A stretch of DNA of 50,548 nucleotides from Candidatus Brevefilum sp. Its GTDB lineage: Bacteria > Chloroflexota > Anaerolineae > Anaerolineales > Anaerolineaceae. The stretch covers positions 1 through 50,548 of the forward strand of contig JAHYJN010000017.1 of NCBI GenBank assembly GCA_019428905.1. The letters are read 5' to 3'. How positions within the stretch are numbered: position 1 is the first letter of the stretch; each line of letters begins with the position of its first letter. Shown here in pieces: positions 32,643 through 41,354 of this stretch. The notes beneath the pieces are model-generated. The model made no database searches and had not been told where the DNA came from. It saw nothing but the letters and a program-made list of their open reading frames with translations. The position numbers were made by a program, and so were the translations under genes.

Positions 32643-33580
32643 CCATGGCACCCGGGTTCACCCTGTGCTTTTTGCTGCACGGCGAATACGTTCTAATGCT
32701 GCACCGACGCTTCCCGCCCAACCAGGGACTGTGGAATGGCGTGGGCGGTCACATTGAACCCGGTGAGACGGCACGCCAGGCTGTCATGCGCGAGGTGGCC
32801 GAGGAGACCGGCTACCGCATCGAAAATCCCGAATTTGCCGGTTTTCTGACCTGGGAAGGGTTCGAAATCCCTCCGGGTGCGATCGCCATCTTCACCGCCG
32901 AGGTGCCCCACCCAAACTTCGTCACCAACCACGAAGGCGTCCTGGCCTGGAAACCCCGAGAGTGGGCTTGCACGTCGCCAGAGGTGGTGGACAACATCCA
33001 TGTGTTCCTGCCGCAAATCCTGGCTGGAATAGGGCCGTTGCACTATCACTTCCGCTACCAGGACGGTCAGCGGGTTGAAGATATCATCACACCCCTCCCA
33101 CCGGATTTTGACCTCGAGAAACCCCACCAGCCACAAGACCACTTATTTGAGGAGAGACGCGGAGATTTCTTACTGAGCTTTGATAAAGAACGCCTGCAGT
33201 TGGATGTGATTGAACGCTTTCTTGCCCTCCAATCCTATTGGGCACAGAACCGACCACGCGCGGTGATCGAAACCTCCATCCAGCATTCCGTGTGCCTGGG
33301 CATTTATCACCACGGTCTGCAGGTAGCCTTCGCCCGTTTGGTGACCGATCAATCCACCTTTGCCTGGTTAGCGGATGTGTTTGTTGATCAAGACCAGCGC
33401 GGGCAGGGACTGGGTAAGTGGCTCGTTCAAGCGGCCTGCAATTATACAGACCGCTTGAACATCGACCTGATGGTTCTAAGTACCCGGGATGCCCAGGGTT
33501 TGTATGAAATCTATGGTGGTTTTCATCCCGTAGAAGACCCCAACAAATGGCTGAAGCGCATGCGCCCAGAGCGGGATTAA
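32639..33580 (+). CDS. NUDIX hydrolase fused to GNAT acetyltransferase
   Basis: Residues 1-140 form a NUDIX domain with the complete box G37-x5-E43-x7-R51-E52-V-x-E55-E56-x-G58, so it should hydrolyse a nucleoside diphosphate-linked substrate (8-oxo-dGTP-like or other). Residues about 165-313 are a GNAT domain with DQDQRGQGLGKWL for acetyl-CoA binding and STRDAQGLYEIYGGF near the end. The GNAT half is a clear paralogue of the free protein at 33706-34185 (shared LQLDVI, YW, QGLGKWL, TRDA..LYE.YGGF, KW). Domains are joined by a short linker (about 140-165). ATGA overlap with the YcaQ-like gene upstream suggests a shared role in nucleic-acid upkeep; this is inference. Confidence 0.9.
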   Translation: MTMAPGFTLCFLLHGEYVLMLHRRFPPNQGLWNGVGGHIEPGETARQAVMREVAEETGYRIENPEFAGFLTWEGFEIPPGAIAIFTAEVPHPNFVTNHEGVLAWKPREWACTSPEVVDNIHVFLPQILAGIGPLHYHFRYQDGQRVEDIITPLPPDFDLEKPHQPQDHLFEERRGDFLLSFDKERLQLDVIERFLALQSYWAQNRPRAVIETSIQHSVCLGIYHHGLQVAFARLVTDQSTFAWLADVFVDQDQRGQGLGKWLVQAACNYTDRLNIDLMVLSTRDAQGLYEIYGGFHPVEDPNKWLKRMRPERD

Positions 33581-33589
33581 GTATAATAA

Positions 33590-33679
33590 TAGTAACTATT
33601 CAATCAGTCAGGGAAATGGGGGGAGGTGTGGCACCACACCTCCCATGCTTCAGCAACATGGCTGCCTGAGCAGTTACGA
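33590..33679. repeat. Palindromic interspersed element, copy 2
   Basis: Perfect 11-bp inverted repeat GGGAGGTGTGG (33621-33631) and CCACACCTCCC (33634-33644) with an adjacent half-site CCTGAGCAGTTACGA at the right, whose inward reading GTAACTGCTCAGG matches the end of the element at 13645-13748. The left end GTAACTATTCA (33592 on) is a diverged counterpart. It lies between the NUDIX-GNAT and GNAT genes. Confidence 0.65.
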
Positions 33680-33705
33680 ATAAAGGTCACCATTAAGGAG
33701 ATGTG

Positions 33706-34185
33706 ATGATGGAAGTCAAACAAGCTGCCTATACGATCAGCACCGATCAAGCTAAATTACAACTGGATGTCATCCACCGTTACCTGACCGAGGAAGCCTA
33801 TTGGACCACCGACCGCACGCGCGCGATGACCGAGAAATCCATCACAAATTCCCTGTGTTTCGGTGTTTATTTTCACGACCAGCAGGTGGGGTTTGCCCGG
33901 GTGATCACGGATTACACCATCTTCGCCTACCTGTGCGATGTCTTTATCCTCACCGAATTTCAGGGGCAGGGATTGGGAAAATGGCTGACAGAGACGATAT
34001 TAAAAGTGCTGGATGATGAAGGCGTCCGCTGGACGATGCTGGCGACGCGCGATGCTCACGAACTCTATGAAGAATACGGCGGTTTCCAGAAGCTTTATCT
34101 GCCAGAGAAGTGGATGGGACGCGTTAACCCCCATCTCCTGCGCGGTACTGGCAAAGAATACTCGGTCCCCGGGGAACGGCATTAA
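33706..34185 (+). CDS. GNAT-family N-acetyltransferase
   Basis: This 159-aa single-domain GNAT has the acetyl-CoA motif FQGQGLGKWLTETI and LATRDAHELYEEYGGFQKL towards the C-terminus. ATG 33706 lies five bases after AAGGAG (ATG 33709 is equally possible). It is a paralogue of the GNAT half of the fusion at 32639-33580, with roughly half of the aligned residues identical by eye. The two probably arose by duplication; the palindromic element sits between them. The acceptor substrate is unknown. Confidence 0.88.
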   Translation: MMEVKQAAYTISTDQAKLQLDVIHRYLTEEAYWTTDRTRAMTEKSITNSLCFGVYFHDQQVGFARVITDYTIFAYLCDVFILTEFQGQGLGKWLTETILKVLDDEGVRWTMLATRDAHELYEEYGGFQKLYLPEKWMGRVNPHLLRGTGKEYSVPGERH

Positions 34186-34294
34186 ATCTATTTTTGAGGG
34201 TTGGAAAAAGGCAGTCTGACAGCGGAAAATAACAATAAATCAAGAGGCTGGACCACTCAGCAGATTTTATTGTGTGCGATCTCCCGTAATGGAT

Positions 34295-36115
34295 TTAGTC
34301 CAGGGTATCGGATAAACGTCTTTCCTCACGGATTGGTGTGACATCATCCCATTGCTCATAACAATCCATAAATCCATATTTATTAGGCCTTGTCAGCATG
34401 CCAGGGTTGAGATAGTCGGGATGTGTGATGCCCGGTGCTGTCATGATGCGGGTCTGCAGTGCTTGGTGTAACACATCTGGATCTGAAAGCGTTTGGCACA
34501 GGTCCCCACCCCCAGGGGACAAGGCGGCGATCTTGGTTAACACATATTGAGCTTCGCCCAACAAATGATCCCGTCGCTGCAGGACGATGGGGTGATCCAG
34601 GTATTTCTTCAAATCCGGCTCATTTTCTTTAAATAACCGCACAGCCCGCCTGACCAGCATTGAACTCTCGATCACGTCTTCAGTCGTGGCTGCGTGGTCC
34701 GCTTCGCAATAGCTGACCAGGTGAATTATGCTGGGGGACAGGATCATCTGCAGTAATGTTGTCCGCGCCAACTGGAACTTGGCGGTATTGAGATCGGTGC
34801 TGAAATGCTCGATCCCGGAACGTGTTTCGAGGTAAACCCTGGCCGGATGACGCTGCGGCCTGATCCGTTCAACGATCTCGCGGGCAGCGGCCATTTTTCC
34901 CAGGTCAGCAAAATCCCCTGTTTCTGTCGGCTTGTTGAATTGGCACTGCAGAATCATATCCTTAACCCCGGCAGTGAACATCACAGCGGCGATCAGCGCG
35001 TAGTCGACGACAAACAGGGTATCGTGCACGTAGCGTGATGACCACTGATTGGGGTCATTCATCTCAACCGGGATACCCTTCAATGCCAGGTAAGCTACGG
35101 CTTCGATGTGCTCTTCGAGGGCATCTCGAACAGAAAGCGGCCCGCGGCCGTCCAGCTCGCAAAACCAAAATAAGGGGACCGCTTGATGGGCGCCAACCAG
35201 CATGCCCACCTCCAGGCAGGCATCGATGAATTCTTTCAGGTTGACCACATGCGCGTAAGGTTTTATCGATGGGAAATTGCCCCTGCGGGTTGCCAGGTAC
35301 AGTTTTTCTAGATCTTCTGTGGACTTATACGGAACGCCCCCATCATTCTTTCGATCCTCAAAGGCCTTGAGATCCCCAAAATAGCGTTGTGATAAATCTG
35401 AAGAGCCTAATGAAATTTCATCGACAGCCCCATTCAGGGCGATCTTCTCGATGCCTTCAACTGTGGGTTGGATTGAGTTACTCGGTATACCAAAATGCGT
35501 CCGGATCAGCGGGATCTGCGTTTCTTCGATCCGCCTGGGGAGAGATCTTATCGCTTGGGGGCTTGGTTTCGACAATGGACTTTCTGGAAAGTACGTGTAA
35601 GTATCGAGCACCCGGCTCGCGATCTGGTCCAATTCGGGGATCTTTTCCGGCTCGGATTCCCGCAACAGGGTATCAAGTATTTCTGAGCGCCTCTGATCGG
35701 ATTTCACATCCAGGAAATCCAATACACGCAAGATGTTATCATGATAACTGGTTTCAGCGCCGATCAACACCAGCTCATATTGAGCTTGAAGTCCGCTGCT
35801 CTGTACCGCTTTCAAGGTTGCAGGTAGGGCAGCAAAGCCGATCCGCCTCTCTCTGCGATCGATTAAACCTACATTGGCCATTTGGTTGAGGAATTTCCGC
35901 AATTCCATTAGGGCGATTTCGGGGCTTAACCGGTAGCTCAGACCAATAAAGCGCGGATCCTGCTCTTTAAGGATGCGCAATTTATCAGCATCACCCGTGG
36001 CCGGTGGCATGATCTGATAGGCAATACCAGCCGCTCGCGCAATTTTTCCTGCTTTATGGATGCCGACGGTGTGCGGGTCATTTCCCAGGGTTAACCCGAT
36101 AAAGATTTCTTGCAT
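34295..36115 (-). CDS. Cobalamin-binding, glutamate-mutase-like protein
   Basis: From the third-codon ATG at 36115 (AAGGA six bases upstream) the product has 606 aa. The N-terminal 130 residues look like a B12-binding Rossmann domain: GNDPHTVGIHKAG carries D-x-H-x-x-G, followed by FIGLSYRLS (S-x-L region) and IGFAALPAT in the third-motif position. The remainder (about 200-600) has alternating strand/helix character of a TIM-barrel, with GGVPYKSTEDLE, AVPLFWFCELDGRGPL and KGIPVEMNDPNQWS, reminiscent of methylaspartate (glutamate) mutase E subunits. A mutase acting by an adenosyl radical is the best guess; methyltransferase is an alternative. It follows an opine-dehydrogenase-like gene by 122 bp on the same strand. 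Confidence 0.6.
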   Translation of the reverse strand: MQEIFIGLTLGNDPHTVGIHKAGKIARAAGIAYQIMPPATGDADKLRILKEQDPRFIGLSYRLSPEIALMELRKFLNQMANVGLIDRRERRIGFAALPATLKAVQSSGLQAQYELVLIGAETSYHDNILRVLDFLDVKSDQRRSEILDTLLRESEPEKIPELDQIASRVLDTYTYFPESPLSKPSPQAIRSLPRRIEETQIPLIRTHFGIPSNSIQPTVEGIEKIALNGAVDEISLGSSDLSQRYFGDLKAFEDRKNDGGVPYKSTEDLEKLYLATRRGNFPSIKPYAHVVNLKEFIDACLEVGMLVGAHQAVPLFWFCELDGRGPLSVRDALEEHIEAVAYLALKGIPVEMNDPNQWSSRYVHDTLFVVDYALIAAVMFTAGVKDMILQCQFNKPTETGDFADLGKMAAAREIVERIRPQRHPARVYLETRSGIEHFSTDLNTAKFQLARTTLLQMILSPSIIHLVSYCEADHAATTEDVIESSMLVRRAVRLFKENEPDLKKYLDHPIVLQRRDHLLGEAQYVLTKIAALSPGGGDLCQTLSDPDVLHQALQTRIMTAPGITHPDYLNPGMLTRPNKYGFMDCYEQWDDVTPIREERRLSDTLD

Positions 36116-36237
36116 GATCATTCCTTCAAGAGTTAAACAGCAAAATCAATACATGCCGTCGTATCTGAATTTTAACAAGTTTATTTTACATTTTTTTCCG
36201 AGCACCAGGTGATTGCCACAACAAAACAGAAGCGTAT

Positions 36238-37569
36238 TTAGAGATTCACCACACGATATACGACCTCAGGATCTGAGATTAACCCGCTTTGCACCGGTAC
36301 CCGGCGATTGATGACTGAAAGCTTTCCAGTGAGATAATCAACAATAAAATCGGTTGAAAAATGCGCCAGATCCCGCCAATCGTGACCGGTGCCATTCTTA
36401 TAATGGGTGTGGTAGAGGTCTAAAACTCGCTGCAAAGGGGCTCCATCAATATCAAGCCGTTCAGCGATAGCCAAGAGTGGGACAATGCCTGTGGGTATAT
36501 CCTCTTCAACATAGCGGCTCTGGGGAATGGAATTTTTTTGATACGTCGGGGTACGCCCAATGGCTTTCTGCAGGCTCTCACCCTTGATCTTGCGCACACC
36601 GTAGGTGTAATCCAACCAGTGCTGGACTGAAGTGATGGCATGGCTGATCACAATCAGGTGGTCATGTCGAATATGCCTTAAATCCTCAACATCATCTGCA
36701 TGCCGCGCCTCTTCCCTGCGCAATTTGTCAATCAGAACCTTCCAAACATTATCGCGTGGATCTTCCCTCAGCCCAAACACCTGCAAACCAAGGGCATCGG
36801 CGATCTTCAGCCGTACCTGGTCAACATCTTCCAGGGCATTGGCAACTTCAGGATTGTCAGCGATGCCATCCATGTAGAAGTTGTATACTTTTTCATAAAA
36901 TTCAGCCTGTTTAATGGCCTCATAGTTTAATAAATACGGCGCCGGATGTAACACAGCGCCAATATTTCCAATCGATGTTGTCGCGGGGATATTGTTAAAG
37001 ATGGCCTGTGGAAACAAGCTTTCAAGCAGATCAACATGCTCGTGGTTGAAATGACCCTCTAAGGAGGCGACCCAATTTCTCTTCCTTCTTTTGATAAACA
37101 CGGTACCGCTATGCGGTGTTTTGCAGGAATAAGGGCAGGTCGCAAAGCTAACGAAGGGATAGCCTGCGCCTAAGATTTCCCACAAGTAGGGGACCGCAAA
37201 AGTCCTGGATGGTGAAAGAACGATCGGGATGCGCTTTTCTGTTATCCCAGCTTCTTTAAGCTCCTGGATCGTCTTGACAAAATAATGAGAGGGGTGAGCG
37301 ATAATCAGGATATCTGAATGGTCGATCAAAGACCGCAAGTCATGCCCAATCTTGCCATCACCCAAAGGGACAAACTTCGATGCCTCATCGTTGCGGTTGT
37401 GATCAGGCCGAATCAGGTAAATGCCCCCCTGTTGATTAACGGTGTCCACAAATTCAACCCCATGATGCGATGTCCTGGCGTAGCCATACACGACGTGACC
37501 CTGTTTGATCATATCGACAAGGTACGCCCCACCCGATTGAGAGCTAACGGAATGTATCCCGATATTCAT
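36238..37569 (-). CDS. Opine/octopine dehydrogenase-like protein
   Basis: The 443-aa protein matches the octopine/nopaline/staphylopine dehydrogenase fold: an N-terminal NAD(P) domain with SDILIIAHPSHYFVKTIQEL and IPIVLSPSRTFA, FATCPYS..TPHSGTVFIKRRK, the catalytic-domain start NIGAVLHPAPYLLNYE and the C-terminal PQSRYVEEDIPTGIVPLLA. Such enzymes reductively couple an amino acid with a keto acid. The usual GxGxxG of the first strand is absent (IGIHSVSSQSGGAYL instead), so cofactor binding may differ. It lies upstream of the B12 mutase-like gene. No nicotianamine-synthase-like gene is near. Confidence 0.72.
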   Translation of the reverse strand: MNIGIHSVSSQSGGAYLVDMIKQGHVVYGYARTSHHGVEFVDTVNQQGGIYLIRPDHNRNDEASKFVPLGDGKIGHDLRSLIDHSDILIIAHPSHYFVKTIQELKEAGITEKRIPIVLSPSRTFAVPYLWEILGAGYPFVSFATCPYSCKTPHSGTVFIKRRKRNWVASLEGHFNHEHVDLLESLFPQAIFNNIPATTSIGNIGAVLHPAPYLLNYEAIKQAEFYEKVYNFYMDGIADNPEVANALEDVDQVRLKIADALGLQVFGLREDPRDNVWKVLIDKLRREEARHADDVEDLRHIRHDHLIVISHAITSVQHWLDYTYGVRKIKGESLQKAIGRTPTYQKNSIPQSRYVEEDIPTGIVPLLAIAERLDIDGAPLQRVLDLYHTHYKNGTGHDWRDLAHFSTDFIVDYLTGKLSVINRRVPVQSGLISDPEVVYRVVNL

Positions 37570-38055
37570 GGTTCTTTCTCGTATTAACTTGTAGAGGCAA
37601 ACGATGGTGTTTTGGGTTTACAAGAAACCAAAATCATCCTAATCCATGCACCTACGATCAACCCAAGATGCAGGACTATCACTTTCAGGACAACTCACAG
37701 CGGGCAATCTCGCAGCATGTTGCAGAGAATCACCCTCTGATTAATCCTAATTTTCCCTTGAATAAAAAAATCTGTCAAGGAATTTAAGCGCTTGATAAAG
37801 AAAGTCTTAATAAATTCTCATTGATGGCACAGCCAGATTTCATGTAGGATGTTGTCAACAGCCACTCAAATCGCCCTGCTGGGTTTGATCAACCTCAACA
37901 AGACCTCAGATTGTAAAATAACCTCATATACCAATCAAAGCCTTCTCTCCGCCTTAGCTTATAGAAAGGTGGGCGGCAACTTATCTCGCGTTCAGCTTAA
38001 GAGCTGCGAAAAAATTTTGATCTTTTTCATCATTTTAAAACCTTCATAATGGCAT
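37570..38055. other. Intergenic stretch without recognised feature
   Basis: About 490 AT-rich bp between the opine-dehydrogenase-like gene and nagA. A plus-strand frame at 37849-38049 has random composition. A weak CCTTGA...TCAAGG stem near 37755-37780 has no terminator-like T-run. I see nothing else. Confidence 0.4.
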
Positions 38056-39216
38056 TTATGGATAAACAATGTGCCCCTTAACCATGGTCATCGAGACGTT
38101 GATCGATTCATCGATCACAATCAAACTGGCATCTTTTCCAACCTCGATACTCCCCAGACGGTCGGCTACACCGATGACTCGAGCTGGGTTGAGGCTGGCC
38201 ATCTTTATGGCTTCAGACAGGGAAAGGCCAACATGCTTGACCAGGTTTGCAACACAGGTGTTCATTGTGGCGATGCTGCCGGCTAAGGTACCATCTTCCA
38301 AGGTCGCCCGCCCATCCTTGACAATCACCTGATGGCCGACGAGCTCGTAAACCCCTTCTATCAAGCCCGCGCCAGCCATCGCATCCGTGATGGCGATCAC
38401 CCGCTCACTGCCCAGGCAGCGTAAGAGCAGCTTCATCGCGCCAGGATGGACATGGACCATATCCCCGATCAGCTCTGCCGAAACAGCGTCAGATGTCAAG
38501 ACCGCACCCAACACACCCGGCGCACGATGGCTGAACCCGCTTTGGGCGTTAAAGGTGTGCGTTACATGTTTGAAGTCCTCCCTCAGCGCCTTTTCAGCCC
38601 ACTCGTAACTGGTATTGGTGTGACCAATGGCGGCCAAAATGCCAGATTCCCTACAGAATTGCGCAACCGCTTCTGCGCCAGGCAGTTCTGGCGCCAGGGT
38701 CATCTGACGGATCCAACCATTCGCTGCCTTCTCATAGGCTTTCATTTCTGAAAGATCCGGCGTCCTAAGCCAAGTTGGGTTGAAAGCGCCTTTCTTTTCA
38801 ACATTCAGAAAAGGACCCTCCAGATGTAATCCCAAGGTTTCTGCGCCTTGCGGCGGATGATTAAATATCTCTACGTATCTCTTGATCATTTCAACCAGCG
38901 CATGACTCGATTTTCCAGCCACAGACATCAAGTAGCCTGTGACCCCCTTCGAGACGACCCACTCAGAATATGCGGCTGTGTTCTTCGCTAAATCGCCCTC
39001 ACCAAAGGTGACTCCCCTACCGCCGTGCACGTGGATGTCGATCAACCCTGGTGAAAGTGTTTTTCCGCCCAGGTCCAACGTTTCACCGGCCTGCTCAGGC
39101 AAATCAACCGCGCGACCGACATAAACGATCTTTCCCTGCTCATCGATCACCACAGCGCCCTCAGCGAGAATCCGATCCGGTAAGACCACATTGCCGTTTT
39201 GTAGAATTGTTTTCAT
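38056..39216 (-). CDS. nagA: N-acetylglucosamine-6-phosphate deacetylase
   Basis: The 386-aa amidohydrolase shows LIDIHVHGGRGVTF (metal/substrate loop), LHLEGPFLNVEKKGAFN with the metal-binding Glu, AIGHTNTSYEWAEKAL, VTHTFNAQSGFSHRAPG and AITDAMAGAG with the catalytic Asp. It removes the acetyl group from GlcNAc-6-phosphate to feed amino-sugar catabolism or wall recycling. Length and motifs are normal. AGGAAG precedes the ATG. No nagB or PTS gene is adjacent. Confidence 0.95.
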   Translation of the reverse strand: MKTILQNGNVVLPDRILAEGAVVIDEQGKIVYVGRAVDLPEQAGETLDLGGKTLSPGLIDIHVHGGRGVTFGEGDLAKNTAAYSEWVVSKGVTGYLMSVAGKSSHALVEMIKRYVEIFNHPPQGAETLGLHLEGPFLNVEKKGAFNPTWLRTPDLSEMKAYEKAANGWIRQMTLAPELPGAEAVAQFCRESGILAAIGHTNTSYEWAEKALREDFKHVTHTFNAQSGFSHRAPGVLGAVLTSDAVSAELIGDMVHVHPGAMKLLLRCLGSERVIAITDAMAGAGLIEGVYELVGHQVIVKDGRATLEDGTLAGSIATMNTCVANLVKHVGLSLSEAIKMASLNPARVIGVADRLGSIEVGKDASLIVIDESINVSMTMVKGHIVYP

Positions 39217-39722
39217 TGGTTTCTGCTTCCTTCATTGCGATCGAGTTTTAGCATTGGATCTTCATCTGGACGATTGTTGATTAAGTTTATCACCCACTAT
39301 TCCTGCACAGCGAGTGCGGATAATTTTTCTTCTAAGTATTATCACAGACAACGGCTAAGAATCAAAGACAACGAAACACCGAGGAGATTTACCTCAAAAA
39401 GAGAATACAGCACTGGCGAAAATAAGCCTCACAAGCACCATTATTTTAACTTTGTTTGCGTCCTTGTTCGTAGCAAGCCAATCGCAGCCGAAAAATTTTC
39501 CTGTTGTTGCTATGTCTGAAACTCTCACTGCGAGGGGGTCTATTTACGCCTGAAAAAAATTTTGAAAAGTAGGGGCGAAGCACGAAGTGTCGAGGACACG
39601 AAGACAGGTTTAGCTCTTACAGTTTTATACAAATTTTTATCATTTTATTGATAATTATTCATCTTATTTTTTAATAATTTCGGTAGCTTATCAAATTTTT
39701 TAAACACCTCACACCGCCCCGG
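39217..39722. other. Intergenic region upstream of the metK promoter
   Basis: About 500 AT-rich bp between divergent nagA and metK. Plus-strand frame 39235-39519 lacks any ribosome binding site or family resemblance. A small GTGTC/GACAC stem at 39587-39599 has no clear role. Nothing else is visible. Confidence 0.4.
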
Positions 39723-39750
39723 TTGCATTTTGCACATTAAGTGTTATAAT
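39723..39750 (+). promoter_or_regulatory. metK promoter
   Basis: TTGCAT (39723-39728), a 16-bp spacer and perfect TATAAT (39745-39750), about 33 bp before the riboswitch. Confidence 0.65.
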
Positions 39751-39783
39751 CCTCCCGTAACAATTAAATAGCCCCATGCGGCA

Positions 39784-39890
39784 CTCTTATCCAGAGAGGT
39801 GAAGGGACCGGCCCGATGATACCTCGGCAACCAGAAAGCTACGCTTTCACGGTGCCAACTCCGGCAGAGCGATATTCTGGAAGATGAGAG
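39784..39890 (+). promoter_or_regulatory. SAM-I (S-box) riboswitch
   Basis: The P1 strands CTCTTAT and ATGAGAG enclose the S-box core: AGAGAGGTGAAGGGACCGGC-type P2 region, GATGATACCTCGGCAACC and GGTGCCAACTCCGGCAGA. It binds S-adenosylmethionine and should shut down metK when SAM is abundant. The 3' P1 strand GAGAGGG (39886-39892) can pair with CCCTCTC (39913-39919) as antiterminator. Confidence 0.93.
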
Positions 39891-39909
39891 GGAAGCCATT
39901 GCTCATTTA

Positions 39910-39938
39910 CGCCCCTCTCGCACGAGCCAGGAGGGGCG
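39910..39938 (+). terminator. Riboswitch terminator stem
   Basis: CGCCCCTC (39910-39917) pairs with GAGGGGCG (39931-39938). Its 5' strand overlaps the antiterminator partner, as expected for a SAM-responsive switch. The following T-run is poor (CGATCTTTAT), so attenuation may be weak. Confidence 0.65.
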
Positions 39939-39970
39939 CGATCTTTATCTGAGACATGGAGGTTCTCACA

Positions 39971-41185
39971 ATGACGTTAACTTTTATGAATTTACCCAAA
40001 TACCTGTTCACCTCGGAGTCGGTCACCGAAGGCCACCCGGACAAGCTGTGCGACCAGGTCAGCGATGCCGTTTTGGATGAGCTCATCAGGCAGGATCCCT
40101 ACTCGCGGGTTGCCTGTGAGTGCGCCACCAAGACCGGTTTTATTATGGCCATGGGCGAAATTACCACCACGGGCTTTGCTGACTTCGATAAATTGGTGCG
40201 TGATGTGGTTAGCGGAGTCGGCTATGACCGGGCAAAGAAAGGTTTTGACGCCTCAACCTGCGGCGTCATCGTGGCGCTGGCCAACCAATCACCGGATATT
40301 GCCATGGGCGTCAATAAAGCCAAGGAAGCTAAAGAAGGCCAGATGGATAATGGCGATGACATCGAAGCCATCGGCGCTGGCGACCAGGGGATGATGTTTG
40401 GTTACGCTTGCACCGAGACCGATGTGCTGATGCCGATGCCAATCTATTACGCCCACAGGCTCACCCGCCGCCTGGCAGAAGCGCGCCGGGCTAATGACCT
40501 GGATTTCCTCTGGCCGGATGGCAAGAGCCAGGTGACCGTGGAATATGAATACGGCGTCCCCAAACGCATCCACACCGTGCTGATCAGCACCCAGCATTCA
40601 CCCGACGCGACCCACGAACAGATCAGGGAAGGCGTGATCGAAGAGATCATCAAACCGGTGATCCCCGCCGAGCTGATCGATGACGATTTGATCGTTTTCG
40701 TCAACCCCACCGGGCGTTTCGTGGTCGGCGGCCCTATGGGCGATGCCGGCCTGACCGGGCGCAAGATCATCGTCGACACTTACGGTGGTATGGGCCGTCA
40801 CGGCGGCGGCGCTTTTAGCGGCAAAGACCCGACAAAGGTCGACCGCTCCGGCGCTTATGCAGCCCGCTGGGTGGCCAAGAATGTGGTGGCAGCCGGCTTA
40901 GCAGATCGCTGCGAGGTGCAGGTGGCTTATGCGATCGGTGTAGCCCACCCGCTCTCCGTCAACGTGGAGACCTTTGGGACAGGTAAAATTGACGGTACCC
41001 GCATTGCCGACTTGATCACGGCTCACTTTGACCTGCGTCCCGGCGCCATCATCCACGATCTCGACCTGCGCCGACCGATCTACCAGAAGCTAGCGGCCTA
41101 CGGTCACTTCGGCCGGGACGACCTCGATCTGACCTGGGAAAAAACCGACAAAGCCGCCCTGCTGCGGGATGCGGCAGGAATTTGA
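39971..41185 (+). CDS. metK: S-adenosylmethionine synthetase
   Basis: The product has 404 aa from ATG 39971, which lies eight bases after GGAGG; an ATG at 39956 would place the SD inside the gene. It makes SAM from ATP and methionine. All family signatures are present: [30 protein letters not shown], the P-loop-like [16 protein letters not shown] and [28 protein letters not shown]. Length is normal. It is under SAM-I riboswitch control. Just after the stop codon comes a heptamer inverted repeat with a terminator-like stem, before a convergent gene. Confidence 0.97.
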   Translation: MTLTFMNLPKYLFTSESVTEGHPDKLCDQVSDAVLDELIRQDPYSRVACECATKTGFIMAMGEITTTGFADFDKLVRDVVSGVGYDRAKKGFDASTCGVIVALANQSPDIAMGVNKAKEAKEGQMDNGDDIEAIGAGDQGMMFGYACTETDVLMPMPIYYAHRLTRRLAEARRANDLDFLWPDGKSQVTVEYEYGVPKRIHTVLISTQHSPDATHEQIREGVIEEIIKPVIPAELIDDDLIVFVNPTGRFVVGGPMGDAGLTGRKIIVDTYGGMGRHGGGAFSGKDPTKVDRSGAYAARWVAKNVVAAGLADRCEVQVAYAIGVAHPLSVNVETFGTGKIDGTRIADLITAHFDLRPGAIIHDLDLRRPIYQKLAAYGHFGRDDLDLTWEKTDKAALLRDAAGI

Positions 41186-41187
41186 TT

Positions 41188-41354
41188 TAGTGAATAGTGA
41201 GTTGTGAATAGTGAATGGTGAATAGTTCCCTCATCTTAACTAGGGTTTTCAGAAATGTTCTCTTGAAACAGAATCTGTTTTTAAGTGTTTCAATAATTTC
41301 TTTCTAAGATTGATTATTGAACCATTCACTCAATCACTATTCACCATTCACCTA
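41188..41354. repeat. Inverted heptamer arrays with internal terminator-like stem
   Basis: Left array: GTGAATA, GTGAGTT, GTGAATA, GTGAATG, GTGAATA (about 41190-41224). Right array, reading the reverse strand: GTGAATG, GTGAATA, GTGATTG, AGTGAATG (about 41320-41352). The two are inverted copies separated by about 95 bp. Within is AAACAGAATCTGTTTTT (about 41266-41282), a short stem with T-run that can terminate metK. The right array reaches the stop codon of the next gene. Confidence 0.7.

Noticed and set aside
34295-37569. Staphylopine/nicotianamine-type metallophore cluster
   Set aside because: No nicotianamine-synthase-like gene, racemase or metal transporter lies beside the opine-dehydrogenase-like gene.
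39235-39519. Plus-strand 94-codon frame between nagA and metK
   Set aside because: No SD, low-complexity composition, and far upstream of the mapped-looking metK promoter.
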